Source: Streptomyces niphimycinicus
GTDB taxonomy: Bacteria > Actinomycetota > Actinomycetes > Streptomycetales > Streptomycetaceae
Assembly (NCBI RefSeq): GCF_018883605.1
Contig: NZ_JAHLEM010000015.1
Span: 35,924 to 99,923, forward strand
Reading direction: 5' to 3'
DNA length: 64,000 nt
Below, piece after piece: positions 33,014-43,386 of this stretch. The notes under the pieces were generated by a model. That model saw only the letters and a program-made list of their open reading frames with translations. It was not told where the DNA came from and ran no database searches. Numbering within the stretch: position 1 is the stretch's first letter; each line of letters opens with the position of its first letter. The position numbers and the translations under genes were made by a program.

Positions 33014-34306
33014 ATGATGCGTACGCGTCCGCTGAAAGTGGCGCTGCTGGGCTGTGGTGTGGTCGGCTCAGAGGTGGCGCGCATCATGACGACGCACGCG
33101 GACGATCTCGCGGCGCGCATCGGGGCCCCGGTCGAGCTGGCCGGGATCGCCGTGCGGCGCCCCGGCCGGGTCCGGGAAGGGGTGCCCGCGGAGCTGGTGA
33201 CCACCGATGCCACGGCCCTGGTCAAGCGCGGGGACATCGATGTGGTGGTCGAGGTCATCGGCGGGATCGAGCCCGCCCGCACCCTCATCACCACCGCCTT
33301 CGACCACGGCGCGAGCGTGGTGTCCGCCAACAAGGCGCTGGTCGCCCAGGACGGCGCGGCGCTGCACGCCGCGGCCGAGCAGCGCCGTGCGGACCTCTAC
33401 TACGAGGCCGCGGTCGCGGGGGCGATCCCGCTGGTGCGGCCGCTGCGCGAGTCGCTCGCGGGCGACAAGGTCAACCGGGTCCTCGGCATCGTCAACGGCA
33501 CCACCAACTTCATCCTGGACCGGATGGACGGCAGCGGCGCCGGCTACAGCGAGGCGCTGGACGAGGCCACGGCCCTGGGCTACGCCGAGGCCGACCCGAC
33601 GGCCGACGTCGAGGGCTTCGACGCCGCCGCCAAGGCCGCGATCCTCGCCGGGATCGCCTTCCACACCCGGGTCACCCTCGACGATGTGCACCGCGAGGGC
33701 ATCACCGAGGTGACCGCCGCCGATATCGCCTCCGCCAAGCGCATGGGCTGCACCGTCAAGCTGCTCGCGATCTGCGAGCGGGCCGCCGACGGCCGCTCGG
33801 TCACCGCGCGGGTGCATCCGGCGATGATTCCGCTGAGCCACCCCCTCGCCTCCGTCCGCGAGGCGTACAACGCGGTCTTCGTGGAGGCCGACGCCGCGGG
33901 GCAGCTCATGTTCTACGGACCGGGCGCGGGCGGTTCGCCGACCGCCTCGGCCGTCCTCGGCGACCTCGTCGCCGCCTGCCGCAACAAGCTGGCGGAGGCC
34001 ACCGGACCCGGGGAGTCCGCCTACAGCAGGCTCCCGGTGAGCCCGATGGGCGATGTGATCACTCGCTATCACATCAGCCTGGACGTCGCCGACAAACCGG
34101 GAGTTCTCGCACAGGTCGCCACAGTCTTCGCCGAGCATGGCGTGTCCATCGATACGGTCCGCCAGCAGGGGAAGGACGGCGAGGCGTCCCTCGTCGTCGT
34201 GACCCACCGCGCGAGCGACGCCGCGCTGTCGTCGACCGTGGAGGCGCTGCGCCGGCTCGACACCGTCCGCGATGTCGCGAGCATCATGCGGGTCGAGGGC
34301 GAGTAG
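33014..34306 (+). CDS. hom: Homoserine dehydrogenase
   Basis: 430 residues. The NAD(P)-binding GCGVVGSEV is at the N-terminus, NGTTNFILDRM and the catalytic region GYAEADPTADVEG DAAAKAAILAG are in the middle, and a C-terminal ACT domain (YHISLDVADKPGVLAQVATV) allows feedback control by threonine. It reduces aspartate semialdehyde to homoserine. The ATG at 33014 follows ACGAGG and is preferred over the upstream ATG at 32981. Followed by thrC and thrB on the same strand. Confidence 0.96.
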   Translation: MMRTRPLKVALLGCGVVGSEVARIMTTHADDLAARIGAPVELAGIAVRRPGRVREGVPAELVTTDATALVKRGDIDVVVEVIGGIEPARTLITTAFDHGASVVSANKALVAQDGAALHAAAEQRRADLYYEAAVAGAIPLVRPLRESLAGDKVNRVLGIVNGTTNFILDRMDGSGAGYSEALDEATALGYAEADPTADVEGFDAAAKAAILAGIAFHTRVTLDDVHREGITEVTAADIASAKRMGCTVKLLAICERAADGRSVTARVHPAMIPLSHPLASVREAYNAVFVEADAAGQLMFYGPGAGGSPTASAVLGDLVAACRNKLAEATGPGESAYSRLPVSPMGDVITRYHISLDVADKPGVLAQVATVFAEHGVSIDTVRQQGKDGEASLVVVTHRASDAALSSTVEALRRLDTVRDVASIMRVEGE

Positions 34307-34365
34307 AGGCCGGGTAGCGGCCGCTCTGAGGCCGAACAGAGGGTGAGCGGAGAGTAAGGGAAATC

Positions 34366-35484
34366 ATGAACGCAATCGCCGACGCCGGGCCCCGAATGTC
34401 CGGCACCCGCCAGTGGCACGGCTGGCGGGGCATCATCGAGGAGTACCGCGACCGTCTCCCGGTGAGCGAGACGACGCCCGTCGTCACCCTGCGCGAGGGC
34501 GGTACGCCGCTGGTTCCCGCGCAGGTGCTCTCCGAGCGCACCGGCTGCGATGTGCACCTCAAGGTCGAGGGCGCCAACCCCACCGGGTCGTTCAAGGACC
34601 GTGGGATGACGATGGCCATCAGCGAGGCCAAGGAGGCCGGCGCCAAGGCCGTCATCTGCGCCTCCACCGGCAACACCTCGGCCTCCGCGGCGGCGTATGC
34701 CGTACGGGCCGGGATGGTCTGCGCGGTGCTGGTCCCGCAGGGCAAGATCGCGCTGGGCAAGATGGGCCAGGCGCTCGTCCACGGCGCGAAGATCCTCCAG
34801 GTCGACGGCAACTTCGACGACTGTCTGACGCTGGCGCGCGGGCTGTCGGAGAAGTACCCGGTGGCGCTGGTCAATTCGGTCAACCCGGCCCGGATCCAGG
34901 GGCAGAAGACCGCCGCCTTCGAGATCGTGGACATGCTCGGGGACGCCCCCGACGTCCATGTGCTGCCGGTGGGCAACGCGGGCAACATCACGGCCTACTG
35001 GAAGGGCTACCAGGAGTACGCGGCGCCGTTCGCCGACAGCGAGGCCCGCGCCTCCCGTACGCCCCGGATGTGGGGGTTCCAGGCGTCCGGCTCGGCGCCG
35101 ATCGTGCGCGGTGAGCCGGTCAAGGAGCCGAGCACCATCGCCACCGCCATCCGCATCGGCAACCCGGCCTCCTGGACCTACGCCGAGCAGGCACGCGACG
35201 AGTCCGGCGGCTTCATCGACGAGGTGACCGACCGTCAGATCCTCGCCGCCTACCGGCTGCTCGCCGCTCAGGAGGGCGTCTTCGTGGAGCCGGCCTCCGC
35301 GGCGAGCGTGGCGGGTCTGCTGAAGGCGGCCGAGCAGGGGCTGGTCGACCCCGGCCAGCGGATCGTCTGCACGGTGACCGGAAACGGGCTCAAGGACCCG
35401 GACTGGGCGGTGGCGGGTGCGCCGCAGCCGGTCGTGGTCCCGGTGGACGCGGACGCCGCGGCCGTACGGCTCGGGCTGGCCTGA
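34366..35484 (+). CDS. thrC: Threonine synthase
   Basis: 372 residues, PLP fold II: PLP lysine in [12 protein letters not shown], phosphate-binding [11 protein letters not shown], later [14 protein letters not shown]. It converts O-phosphohomoserine to threonine. Spacing of 59 bp after hom and the ribosome binding site AAGGGAAATC support the ATG at 34366. It is the short, single-domain bacterial form. Confidence 0.96.
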   Translation: MNAIADAGPRMSGTRQWHGWRGIIEEYRDRLPVSETTPVVTLREGGTPLVPAQVLSERTGCDVHLKVEGANPTGSFKDRGMTMAISEAKEAGAKAVICASTGNTSASAAAYAVRAGMVCAVLVPQGKIALGKMGQALVHGAKILQVDGNFDDCLTLARGLSEKYPVALVNSVNPARIQGQKTAAFEIVDMLGDAPDVHVLPVGNAGNITAYWKGYQEYAAPFADSEARASRTPRMWGFQASGSAPIVRGEPVKEPSTIATAIRIGNPASWTYAEQARDESGGFIDEVTDRQILAAYRLLAAQEGVFVEPASAASVAGLLKAAEQGLVDPGQRIVCTVTGNGLKDPDWAVAGAPQPVVVPVDADAAAVRLGLA

Positions 35485-35884
35485 TCCGGCCCCGCGAGGG
35501 ACTCGGCACGGTATGTCCCGGCCCGGCTCCGCAGAGGGTCGTGACCTGGGGTGATGAGGGTTTCGGCGGGCCGCCGCTCGGCGGCTCGCCGGGCCCCCTC
35601 CGGGCCGTACCCTAAAGATCCACTCAAGTGGTGGCAGAGTAGCGCGAGGGCGCGCGGAGCGACCCAGTAGAGTGGTCGCGGATGGTTGCAGGGAGCGCGA
35701 CACGCATCGTGCGCCTCCCGTGCGCCCTATGTCGCCACAGAACCTTCCTTCGATAGGCTGTACTGAATCCGCCCCGACGCAGAGCGCTCGCCTCTGCGCG
35801 GCGTCGCCGTACGTGTCGCGGCCCCCGCGGTGTTCCGTACCTCTTCGAGCAATCGCACGTAACCACAAGGAGAGTCATCGAGCG
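35485..35884 (+). promoter_or_regulatory. thrC-thrB intergenic region with a probable thrB promoter
   Basis: 400 bp. It includes the palindrome CCACTCAAGTGG (35620-35631) and a good -10-like TAGGCT (35754-35759) without a clear -35. thrB therefore likely has its own promoter as well as any read-through from hom-thrC. The thrB ribosome binding site AAGGAG is at 35867-35872. Confidence 0.45.
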
Positions 35885-36799
35885 ATGGCCGGTCCAGCGT
35901 TCCGCGCCGCCGCCGTCCGAGTGCGCGTCCCCGCATCGAGCGCCAATCTCGGTCCCGGCTTCGACGCCCTCGGCCTGGCCCTGGGCCTCTACGACGACGT
36001 GGTGGTCCGGGTGGCCGACTCCGGTCTGCACGTCGACATCGCGGGCGAGGGCGCCGAGACGCTGCCGCGCGACGAGAGTCATCTGCTCGTGCGCTCCTTG
36101 CGCACCACCTTCGACCTGCTGGGCGGGCAGCCCCGCGGCCTCGAAGTGGTCTGCGCCAACCGCATCCCGCACGGCCGGGGCCTGGGCTCCTCCTCCGCCG
36201 CCATCTGCGCCGGGATCGTCGCCGCGCGCGCGGTGACCATAGGCGGCGCCGAGCGGCTCGACAACGAGGCGGTGCTGGAGCTGGCCACCGAGATCGAGGG
36301 CCACCCCGACAATGTCGCCGCCTGTCTGCTCGGCGGCTTCACCCTCGCCTGGACGGACGCGGGATCCGCCCGCGCGATCAGGATGGACCCTGCGGATTCC
36401 ATCGTTCCGGTGGTCTTCGTCCCTGGCCGGCCGGTGCTCACCGAGACCGCCCGCGGGCTGCTGCCGCGCACCGTCCCGCATGTGGACGCGGCGGTGAACG
36501 CGGGCCGGGCCGCACTGCTCGTCGAGGCCCTGACCAGGCGTCCCGAGCTGCTGCTCGCGGCGACGGAGGACCGGCTGCACCAGGAATACCGTGCTCCGGC
36601 GATGCCCGAGAGCGTGAGCCTGGTGAACCGACTGCGGACGGACGGCGTCCCCGCGGTCATCTCCGGTGCGGGCCCCACGGTGCTCGCGCTGGTCGAGGAC
36701 GGTGCGGCCGACAAGGTCGCACGACTGGCGGGCGAGGGGTGGGCGGCCAACCGGCTGGCTCTCGACGCCGGGGGGGCGAGCGTCCTGCCGCTCACCTGA
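35885..36799 (+). CDS. thrB: Homoserine kinase
   Basis: 304 residues of the GHMP kinase family: VPASSANLGPGFDALGLAL at the start, the ATP-binding IPHGRGLGSSSAAICAG, and C-terminal VISGAGPTVLAL. It phosphorylates homoserine for ThrC. The ATG at 35885 is preceded by AAGGAG 12 nt upstream. Confidence 0.96.
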   Translation: MAGPAFRAAAVRVRVPASSANLGPGFDALGLALGLYDDVVVRVADSGLHVDIAGEGAETLPRDESHLLVRSLRTTFDLLGGQPRGLEVVCANRIPHGRGLGSSSAAICAGIVAARAVTIGGAERLDNEAVLELATEIEGHPDNVAACLLGGFTLAWTDAGSARAIRMDPADSIVPVVFVPGRPVLTETARGLLPRTVPHVDAAVNAGRAALLVEALTRRPELLLAATEDRLHQEYRAPAMPESVSLVNRLRTDGVPAVISGAGPTVLALVEDGAADKVARLAGEGWAANRLALDAGGASVLPLT

Positions 36800-36804
36800 C
36801 ACCG

Positions 36805-36826
36805 GGGTCCGGGGCATCCCGGACCC
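36805..36826 (+). terminator. Terminator hairpin after thrB
   Basis: GGGTCCGGG (36805-36813) and CCCGGACCC (36818-36826) form a perfect 9-bp stem with a 4-nt loop just after the thrB stop, followed by gggaaaa. Confidence 0.65.
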
Positions 36827-37201
36827 GGGAAAACTCGATAGCCGGTCTTGGAAAGGGGGAATGTTTGTTGGATCCGGTAGTGTTAACCTCAAGTCAGCAC
36901 TTGATGCCTCTTGGATCTCTTCGGAGGCGAGGTGCTCAGTGTCCCCATCCGGGACCACCCTTCTTCCGGGAGCCTCCCCCACTGCCTGAGCAGCCTGCCT
37001 GAGCAGTAGCGAGCACGCTCCGGAATCGGCGTGGCGGATCCCAGTGAACCCTCCACCGCGTCGGAACCATGAATTGATCTCTCCGCCGTACCCCGGCGGA
37101 CCACCGCCCCGGCCCGGTCCATTACGGAAGGACCACAGCCGGACAGCACAACCGGTCGCCGAGCCAGACAGGCCGACGCCCGCTCCAGGGAAGGACCCTT
37201 C
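36827..37201 (+). promoter_or_regulatory. rho promoter and long 5' leader
   Basis: About 375 bp with no gene. Near 36870-36895 the AT-rich block tagtgttaacctcaag is a plausible promoter -10 region. If transcription starts there, the rho message has a leader of about 300 nt, which would suit autogenous control by Rho. The rho ribosome binding site is GGGAAGGACC just before the GTG at 37202. Confidence 0.45.
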
Positions 37202-39346
37202 GTGAGCGACACCACCGATCTGATGGGCGTGAACGCCTCCGGCACCTCCGACAGCGGTGTCGGCAACAACGCGCCCGCCACGGACGCTTCCGCGCCCGCC
37301 ACCGGTGCTGCCACTGGCGCTGCCCCGCGGCGACGCCGCTCGGGCACCGGCCTTGATGCCATGGTCCTGGCCGAGCTCCAGCAGCTCGCCTCGAGCCTTG
37401 GCATCAAGGGCACCGCACGGATGCGCAAAGGCCAGCTGATCGAGGTCATCAAGGAGAAGCAGGCCGGGGGCTCCGGCTCCGCCGAGGGCTCCGAGAGCAG
37501 CCCGTCCGCCGCGGAAGGCGCGACCAAGCCGAAGCGCCGCGCCACCTCGCGGACGCGTACGGGCGATGACGCCGAGGAGAAGGCCGGCAGCGCCAAGTCC
37601 TCGAAGTCCGCCGGGAAGGCGGAGAAGGCCGACAAGGCCGAAGCCGAGGAGAAGGCCGTCTCCCAGCAGCAGATCGAGATCCCGGGCCAGCCCGGTGAGC
37701 CCGCGGGCGATGAGCAGCCGGCCGGTGAGCGCCGCCGTCGCCGCGCCACCGCGCCCGCCACCACCCCCGACGCCGGGGGCACGGCCACCGCTGTCGAGAC
37801 CAAGACGGAGACTCGTACGGACGCCTCCGCCAAGACCGAGACCAGGACCGAGCCCAAGGGCGACGGTAAGGCCGAGGCCGCCGTCGACACCGCCGAGGGC
37901 AAGGGCGCGCGGGGCGGTGACCGCCAGGAGCGCGGCCAGAAGGGCGACCGCCGGGAGCGTCAGCGCGACCGCGGGGACCGCGGTGAGCGCGGCGAGCGCG
38001 GTGACCGCCGGGGCAAGGGCGACGACGGCCAGCAGAGCGGCGGCCGTCAGCAGCGCGACGGGCGCGGCCAGGCCCAGCAGCGCCCCGACGAGAGCGACGA
38101 CGACTTCGACGGTGGCCGCCGTGGCCGCCGCGGTCGCTACCGGGACCGCCGTGGCCGCCGTGGCCGCGACGACTTCGGCAACGAGCCGCAGGTGTCCGAG
38201 GACGATGTCCTGATCCCGGTCGCGGGCATCCTCGACATCCTCGACAACTACGCGTTCATCCGGACCTCCGGCTACCTCCCGGGCCCGAACGACGTCTATG
38301 TCTCGCTCGCCCAGGTCCGTAAGAACGGTCTGCGCAAGGGCGACCACGTCACCGGCGCGGTCCGGCAGCCGCGCGAGGGCGAGCGCCGCGAGAAGTTCAA
38401 CGCGCTGGTGCGGCTGGACTCGGTCAACGGCATGGCGCCCGAAACCGGGCGCGGGCGGCCGGAGTTCGGCAAGCTGACGCCGCTTTACCCGCAGGACCGG
38501 CTGCGTCTGGAGACCGAGGCAGGCGGGCTGACGACCCGGATCATCGATCTGGTCGCGCCGATCGGCAAGGGGCAGCGCGGTCTGATCGTGGCCCCGCCGA
38601 AGACCGGTAAGACCATGATCATGCAGGCGATCGCCAACGCGATCACCCGCAACAGTCCCGAGTGCCATCTGATGGTCGTCCTCGTCGACGAGCGGCCGGA
38701 AGAGGTCACCGATATGCAGCGGTCGGTCAAGGGCGAGGTCATCTCCTCGACCTTCGACCGCCCGGCCGAGGACCACACCACCGTCGCGGAGCTGGCGATC
38801 GAGCGGGCCAAGCGCCTGGTCGAGCTGGGCCATGACGTGGTCGTCCTGCTGGACTCGATCACCCGCCTGGGCCGCGCCTACAACCTGGCGGCGCCCGCCT
38901 CCGGCCGCATCCTGTCCGGTGGTGTCGACTCGACCGCGCTCTACCCGCCGAAGAAGTTCTTCGGCGCCGCGCGCAACATCGAGGACGGCGGCTCGCTGAC
39001 CATCCTGGCCACCGCGCTGGTCGAGACCGGCTCGCGGATGGACGAGGTGATCTTCGAGGAGTTCAAGGGCACCGGCAACATGGAGCTCAAGCTCGACCGG
39101 AAGCTCGCCGACAAGCGCATCTTCCCGGCGGTGGACGTCGACCCGTCCAGCACCCGTAAGGAAGAGATCCTGCTGGCGCCGGAGGAGCTGAACATCGTCT
39201 GGAAGCTGCGCCGGGTGCTGCACGCGCTCGACTCCCAGCAGGCGATCGAGCTGCTGCTGGACAAGATGAAGCAGACGAAGTCCAACGCCGAGTTCCTGAT
39301 GCAGATCGCCAAGACCACGCCCACTCCGGGCAACAACGGCGACTGA
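37202..39346 (+). CDS. rho: Transcription termination factor Rho
   Basis: 714 residues, far longer than the 419 of E. coli Rho because of an actinobacterial insertion. Order: Rho_N helical domain ([20 protein letters not shown], about 55-85); a Lys/Ala/Glu-rich, then Arg/Gly-rich low-complexity region (about 90-325, including [18 protein letters not shown]); the OB-fold RNA-binding domain ([32 protein letters not shown]); and the hexameric ATPase with Walker A PPKTGKTM and the Q/R-loop region [14 protein letters not shown]. It releases RNA polymerase at Rho-dependent terminators. The basic insertion gives extra RNA binding. Confidence 0.97.
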   Translation: MSDTTDLMGVNASGTSDSGVGNNAPATDASAPATGAATGAAPRRRRSGTGLDAMVLAELQQLASSLGIKGTARMRKGQLIEVIKEKQAGGSGSAEGSESSPSAAEGATKPKRRATSRTRTGDDAEEKAGSAKSSKSAGKAEKADKAEAEEKAVSQQQIEIPGQPGEPAGDEQPAGERRRRRATAPATTPDAGGTATAVETKTETRTDASAKTETRTEPKGDGKAEAAVDTAEGKGARGGDRQERGQKGDRRERQRDRGDRGERGERGDRRGKGDDGQQSGGRQQRDGRGQAQQRPDESDDDFDGGRRGRRGRYRDRRGRRGRDDFGNEPQVSEDDVLIPVAGILDILDNYAFIRTSGYLPGPNDVYVSLAQVRKNGLRKGDHVTGAVRQPREGERREKFNALVRLDSVNGMAPETGRGRPEFGKLTPLYPQDRLRLETEAGGLTTRIIDLVAPIGKGQRGLIVAPPKTGKTMIMQAIANAITRNSPECHLMVVLVDERPEEVTDMQRSVKGEVISSTFDRPAEDHTTVAELAIERAKRLVELGHDVVVLLDSITRLGRAYNLAAPASGRILSGGVDSTALYPPKKFFGAARNIEDGGSLTILATALVETGSRMDEVIFEEFKGTGNMELKLDRKLADKRIFPAVDVDPSSTRKEEILLAPEELNIVWKLRRVLHALDSQQAIELLLDKMKQTKSNAEFLMQIAKTTPTPGNNGD

Positions 39347-39375
39347 TCGGATACCCGCCGGAACGCTCCGTAGCC

Positions 39376-39402
39376 GAGGCCCCCCGCACCGCGGGGGGCC
39401 TC
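39376..39402 (+). terminator. Terminator hairpin after rho
   Basis: GAGGCCCCCCGC (39376-39387), loop acc, GCGGGGGGCCTC (39391-39402): a perfect 12-bp GC stem about 30 bp after the stop. Confidence 0.75.
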
Positions 39403-39713
39403 GCTGCGTTCGATGAGAGGTGAGCCACAGCGGCAAGCCGGGCCACGGACCGGTCCTGATCATGTTATCGCCCGCGAAAGTGCAGGTCAGAGCGGTAAGG
39501 CGGACGAAGGGGACGAACGGAACGCTCGGCGGCCCGGACGAAAACCGGCCATCGCGCATATGCAACCCTGGCGCACGGCCTTCCATCTGTCAGGTCGGAA
39601 TACGGGGCCGGAACACAGGCAGACACCACTTGCGGAAACCGCGAAACCGCGACGCCACGCCTGACCGTGACGGCAGGGGGTACTCGGGCAGCACATAGAG
39701 GACTGAGGAGCAC
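39403..39713. other. Intergenic stretch before the LCP gene
   Basis: About 310 bp; no RNA gene, repeat or clear promoter boxes seen apart from the ribosome binding site ACTGAGGAGCAC before the LCP start. Confidence 0.3.
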
Positions 39714-40838
39714 ATGGCCGAGGACAGCAGCAACGCACCGGTGACGCCGGGCCGCCACCGCGCCCGCGGCGTGACATCGGGCCGCCGCCGCAAGCGGACC
39801 AGCACGCGCCGCAGGGCCGTGCTCTACACGGTGTGGACGCTGGCCGCCGTGCTGGTGCTGGGCGGTGCCGGACTGGGCTACCTCTATTACAAGCTGAACG
39901 GCAACCTCACCGGCGTCGACGTCAACGCCGCCCTCGGTGCCAACCGCCCCAAGAACGTCGACAACGGCTCGATGGACATCCTCGTCCTCGGCTCCGACTC
40001 CCGGGCCGGCAAGAACGCGAAGTACGGCACGGACGAGGGCACCTCGCGCTCCGACACGGCGATGATCGTCCACGTCTACAAGGGCCACAAGAAGGCCAGC
40101 GTCATCAGCATTCCGCGCGACACCCTCGTACAGCGGCCGTCCTGCACCACCAAGGGCGGGCAGCAGACGCCCGCCGTGCAGTCGGCGATGTTCAACAGCG
40201 CGTACGAGACCGGCGGCCCGGCCTGCACCATCAAGACCATCGAGTCCATGACGGGCATACGCATGGACCACTTCCTCGAAGTCGACTTCTCCGGCTTCAA
40301 GGACCTCATAAACGACCTCGGCGGCGTCAACCTCACCACCACCGCCCCGATTCACGACGCGAAGAGCCACCTCGACCTGGAGCCCGGCCCGCACACGCTG
40401 AACGGCGAGCAGTCCCTGGGCCTGGTGCGCACCCGGCACGGCGTGGGCGACGGCAGCGACCTCGGCCGGATCAAGCTCCAGCAGGCGTTCGTCAAGGCGC
40501 TGCTGGACCAGATCAAGCACGTCGATGTGTTCGGCAACCCGAAGAAGCTCTACGACCTCGCCGACACCTCCACCAAGGCGCTCACCACCGACTCCGAGCT
40601 GGCCTCGGTGAGCAAGCTGAAGGGCTTCGCCGAATCCCTCAAGGGCATCGGCTCGGGCGATATGAAGATGACCACGCTGCCCGTCGAGTACGACCCGCAG
40701 AACCCGGACCGGGTGCTGCCCATGGAGCGCAAGGCCAAGCTCATATGGACGGCGCTCCGCAACGACCAGCCCGTCCCCGCCTCGGCCACCAAGGGCTCCG
40801 CGGGCGACGCCACCGACGCGGGCAAGGTCGTCAAGTAG
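39714..40838 (+). CDS. LytR-CpsA-Psr (LCP) family cell-wall glycopolymer ligase
   Basis: 374 residues. A basic cytoplasmic N-terminus is followed by one membrane helix (LYTVWTLAAVLVLGGAGLGYLYY, about 36-58) and an extracellular LCP domain with DILVLGSDSRAG, SDTAMIVHV, VISIPRDTLV and the catalytic Arg region LVRTRHGVGDGSDLGRIKLQQ. LCP enzymes transfer undecaprenyl-linked glycopolymers such as teichoic acid to peptidoglycan. The wecA-like gene 6 kb downstream makes lipid-linked precursors of that kind. Confidence 0.92.
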   Translation: MAEDSSNAPVTPGRHRARGVTSGRRRKRTSTRRRAVLYTVWTLAAVLVLGGAGLGYLYYKLNGNLTGVDVNAALGANRPKNVDNGSMDILVLGSDSRAGKNAKYGTDEGTSRSDTAMIVHVYKGHKKASVISIPRDTLVQRPSCTTKGGQQTPAVQSAMFNSAYETGGPACTIKTIESMTGIRMDHFLEVDFSGFKDLINDLGGVNLTTTAPIHDAKSHLDLEPGPHTLNGEQSLGLVRTRHGVGDGSDLGRIKLQQAFVKALLDQIKHVDVFGNPKKLYDLADTSTKALTTDSELASVSKLKGFAESLKGIGSGDMKMTTLPVEYDPQNPDRVLPMERKAKLIWTALRNDQPVPASATKGSAGDATDAGKVVK

Positions 40839-41004
40839 CGCCCCCGGGAGTCGGACGGCGCCCCCGGGAGGGGCCGGGAATACCCCGGCCCCGCCCCCGG
40901 TTTTGGGAGATGCGGCCAGTACTGGCAAACTGGATCGTCGGTCCCGGTTCACGACAGGCATCCCGCCCGTCGACCCGGTGCCCTCCCGAACCTAGGAGAT
41001 TCCC

Positions 41005-41229
41005 TTGAAGCGCGAGATCCACCCGGAGTACGTCGAGACGCAGGTGAGCTGCACCTGTGGCGCGTCCTTCACCACCCGTAGCACCGTGAGCGGCGGCACC
41101 ATCCGTGCCGACATCTGCTCCGAGTGCCACCCGTTCTACACGGGCAAGCAGAAGATCCTCGACACCGGTGGCCGCGTGGCGCGGTTCGAGGCCCGCTTCG
41201 GCAAGAATGCCGGGTCCGCCAAGAAGTAG
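41005..41229 (+). CDS. rpmE: 50S ribosomal protein L31, zinc-binding form
   Basis: 74 residues with the CxC...CxxC zinc site ([19 protein letters not shown]) of the C+ type L31. The start is a TTG at 41005 preceded by TAGGAGATTCCC. In Streptomyces the C+ form is used when zinc is sufficient. It lies between the LCP gene and prfA, as in other Streptomyces. Confidence 0.95.
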   Translation: MKREIHPEYVETQVSCTCGASFTTRSTVSGGTIRADICSECHPFYTGKQKILDTGGRVARFEARFGKNAGSAKK

Positions 41230-41241
41230 CGACCCGCACGG

Positions 41242-41289
41242 CGCCGGTCTTCGGTCGCCCCTTCCCTGGGGCGACCGGACCGGCGTTTT
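41242..41289 (+). terminator. Rho-independent terminator after rpmE
   Basis: CGCCGGTC ... CGGTCGCCCC-ttccct-GGGGCGACCG ... CCGGCG followed by TTTT. Confidence 0.85.
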
Positions 41290-41357
41290 GTCGTCACGGC
41301 CCTTCCGGCACCTCATCTCCGCACCACCACCACGCAGACCACCCAGGGAGCCCCCCG

Positions 41358-42437
41358 ATGTTCGAGGCGGTCGAGGAACTGATCGGCGAACACGCCGACC
41401 TCGAAAAGCGGCTCGCCGACCCCGCGGTCCACGCAGACCAGCGGGAGGCGCGTCGGCTCAACAAGCGCTACGCCGAGCTGACCCCGGTGATCGCCGCCTA
41501 CCGCGCCTGGAAGCAGGCCGGGGAGGACATCGAGACCGCCCGGGAGCTGGCCCAGGACGACCCCGACTTCGTGGATGAGGTCAAGGAGCTGGAGCAGTCC
41601 CGCGAGGGGCTGACCGACCGGCTGCGGCTGTTGCTCGTCCCCCGCGACCCGAGCGACGACAAGGACGTCATCCTGGAGGTCAAGGCCGGGGAGGGCGGCG
41701 AGGAGTCCGCGCTGTTCGCCGGCGATCTGCTGCGGATGTATCTGCGGTACGCCGAGCGCGTCGGCTGGAAGACCGAGATCCTCGACGCCAACGAGTCCGA
41801 CCTCGGCGGCTACAAGGACGTCCAGGTCGCGGTGAAGACCAAGGGCGGGAACGGCGCCACCGAGCCCGGCCAGGGCGTCTGGGCCCGGCTGAAGTACGAG
41901 GGCGGGGTGCACCGGGTGCAGCGGGTGCCCGCCACCGAGTCCCAGGGCCGTATCCACACCTCCGCGGCCGGTGTGCTGGTCACGCCCGAGGCCGAGGAGG
42001 TCGAGGTCGAGATCGGCCCGAACGACCTGCGGATCGACGTCTACCGCTCCTCGGGACCCGGTGGCCAGTCGGTCAACACCACCGACTCCGCGGTGCGCAT
42101 CACCCACCTGCCCACCGGCATCGTCGTCTCCTGCCAGAACGAGAAGAGCCAGCTCCAGAACAAGGAGCAGGCACTGCGCATCCTGCGCTCGCGGCTGCTG
42201 GCCGCGGCCCAGGAGGAGGCCGAGCGGGAGGCGTCGGACGCGCGCCGCAGCCAGGTGCGCACCGTCGACCGCTCCGAGCGCATTCGTACGTACAACTTTC
42301 CGGAAAACCGGATCTCGGACCATCGAGTCGGTTTCAAGGCGTACAACTTGGACCAGGTGCTCGACGGTGAACTCGAACCGGTCATCCAGGCGTGCGTCGA
42401 CGCCGACGCGGCCGCCAAGCTGGCGGCCGCGGGCTGA
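41358..42437 (+). CDS. prfA: Peptide chain release factor 1
   Basis: 359 residues. The GGQ motif is in [17 protein letters not shown], and the anticodon-like region of RF1 is in [17 protein letters not shown]. It reads UAA and UAG and triggers peptide release. The ATG at 41358 follows CAGGGAGCC. The next gene is prmC, which methylates the GGQ glutamine of this protein. Confidence 0.96.
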   Translation: MFEAVEELIGEHADLEKRLADPAVHADQREARRLNKRYAELTPVIAAYRAWKQAGEDIETARELAQDDPDFVDEVKELEQSREGLTDRLRLLLVPRDPSDDKDVILEVKAGEGGEESALFAGDLLRMYLRYAERVGWKTEILDANESDLGGYKDVQVAVKTKGGNGATEPGQGVWARLKYEGGVHRVQRVPATESQGRIHTSAAGVLVTPEAEEVEVEIGPNDLRIDVYRSSGPGGQSVNTTDSAVRITHLPTGIVVSCQNEKSQLQNKEQALRILRSRLLAAAQEEAEREASDARRSQVRTVDRSERIRTYNFPENRISDHRVGFKAYNLDQVLDGELEPVIQACVDADAAAKLAAAG

Positions 42438-42491
42438 GCCACCCACCGTCGTAGGCTTCGTGCTCTTGTCCGGACCGGCTGGAGGAATTCA

Positions 42492-43337
42492 GTGAACGTG
42501 CTGCTCGCCGAGGTGGCGCAGGCCACTCAGCGGCTGGCCGACGCGGGCGTGCCCTCACCGCGCTTCGACGCGGAGGAGCTCGCCGCCTTTGTGCACAGCG
42601 TCAAGCGGGGAGAGCTGCACGGCGTGCCCGACGCCGATTTCGACGCCCGCTACTGGGAGGCGGTCGCCCGGCGCGAGGCCCGCGAACCCCTTCAGCACAT
42701 CACCGGCCGCGCTTTCTTCCGCTACCTGGAACTCCAGGTGGGACCCGGGGTCTTCGTGCCCCGGCCGGAGACCGAGTCGGTGGTCGGCTGGGCGATAGAC
42801 GCGGTCCGCGCGATGGACGTCGTCGAACCGCTCATCGTCGATCTGTGCGCCGGTTCCGGCGCCATCGCGCTCGCGCTCGCCCAGGAGGTGCCGCGCTCCC
42901 GGGTGCACGCCGTGGAGCTGGACGAGGGCGCGCTGCGCTGGGCCCGCAAGAACGTCGAGGGGTCCCGCGTCGTTCTCCATCACGCGGACGCGTTGACGGC
43001 CCTGCCCGAGCTCGACGGACAGGTGGACCTCGTCATCAGCAACCCGCCGTACATCCCGCTGACCGAGTGGGAGTACGTGGCGCCGGAGGCCCGCGACCAC
43101 GACCCCCAGCTCGCGCTCTTCTCCGGAGAGGACGGCCTCGATGTGATCCGTGGCCTGGAGCGCACCGCCCACCGGCTGCTGCGCCCCGGGGGCGTGGTGG
43201 TCATCGAGCACGCAGACACCCAGGGCGGCCAGGTGCCGTGGATCTTCACGGAGGAGCGTGGCTGGGCGGACGCCGCCGACCACCCCGACCTGAACAACCG
43301 GCCCCGGTTCGCCACCGCGCGGAAGGCCATGCCGTGA
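42492..43337 (+). CDS. prmC: Release factor glutamine methyltransferase
   Basis: 281 residues. The SAM motif is DLCAGSGAIALAL and the catalytic NPPY is in VISNPPYIPLTEW; the N-terminal helical domain that holds the release factor is present. It N5-methylates the GGQ glutamine of RF1 and RF2. The GTG at 42492 has GGAGG 6 bp upstream. Confidence 0.96.
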   Translation: MNVLLAEVAQATQRLADAGVPSPRFDAEELAAFVHSVKRGELHGVPDADFDARYWEAVARREAREPLQHITGRAFFRYLELQVGPGVFVPRPETESVVGWAIDAVRAMDVVEPLIVDLCAGSGAIALALAQEVPRSRVHAVELDEGALRWARKNVEGSRVVLHHADALTALPELDGQVDLVISNPPYIPLTEWEYVAPEARDHDPQLALFSGEDGLDVIRGLERTAHRLLRPGGVVVIEHADTQGGQVPWIFTEERGWADAADHPDLNNRPRFATARKAMP

Positions 43338-43386
43338 CGGCGGCACCGCACCACACATTGGCCACGTACGAGGAGGTCCGTTAAAG

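Noticed and set aside
35624..39586. A 1320-codon open frame on the minus strand
   Set aside because: It is antisense to thrB and rho. GC-rich third positions keep the opposite strand open; the translation is low-complexity with no recognisable domain.
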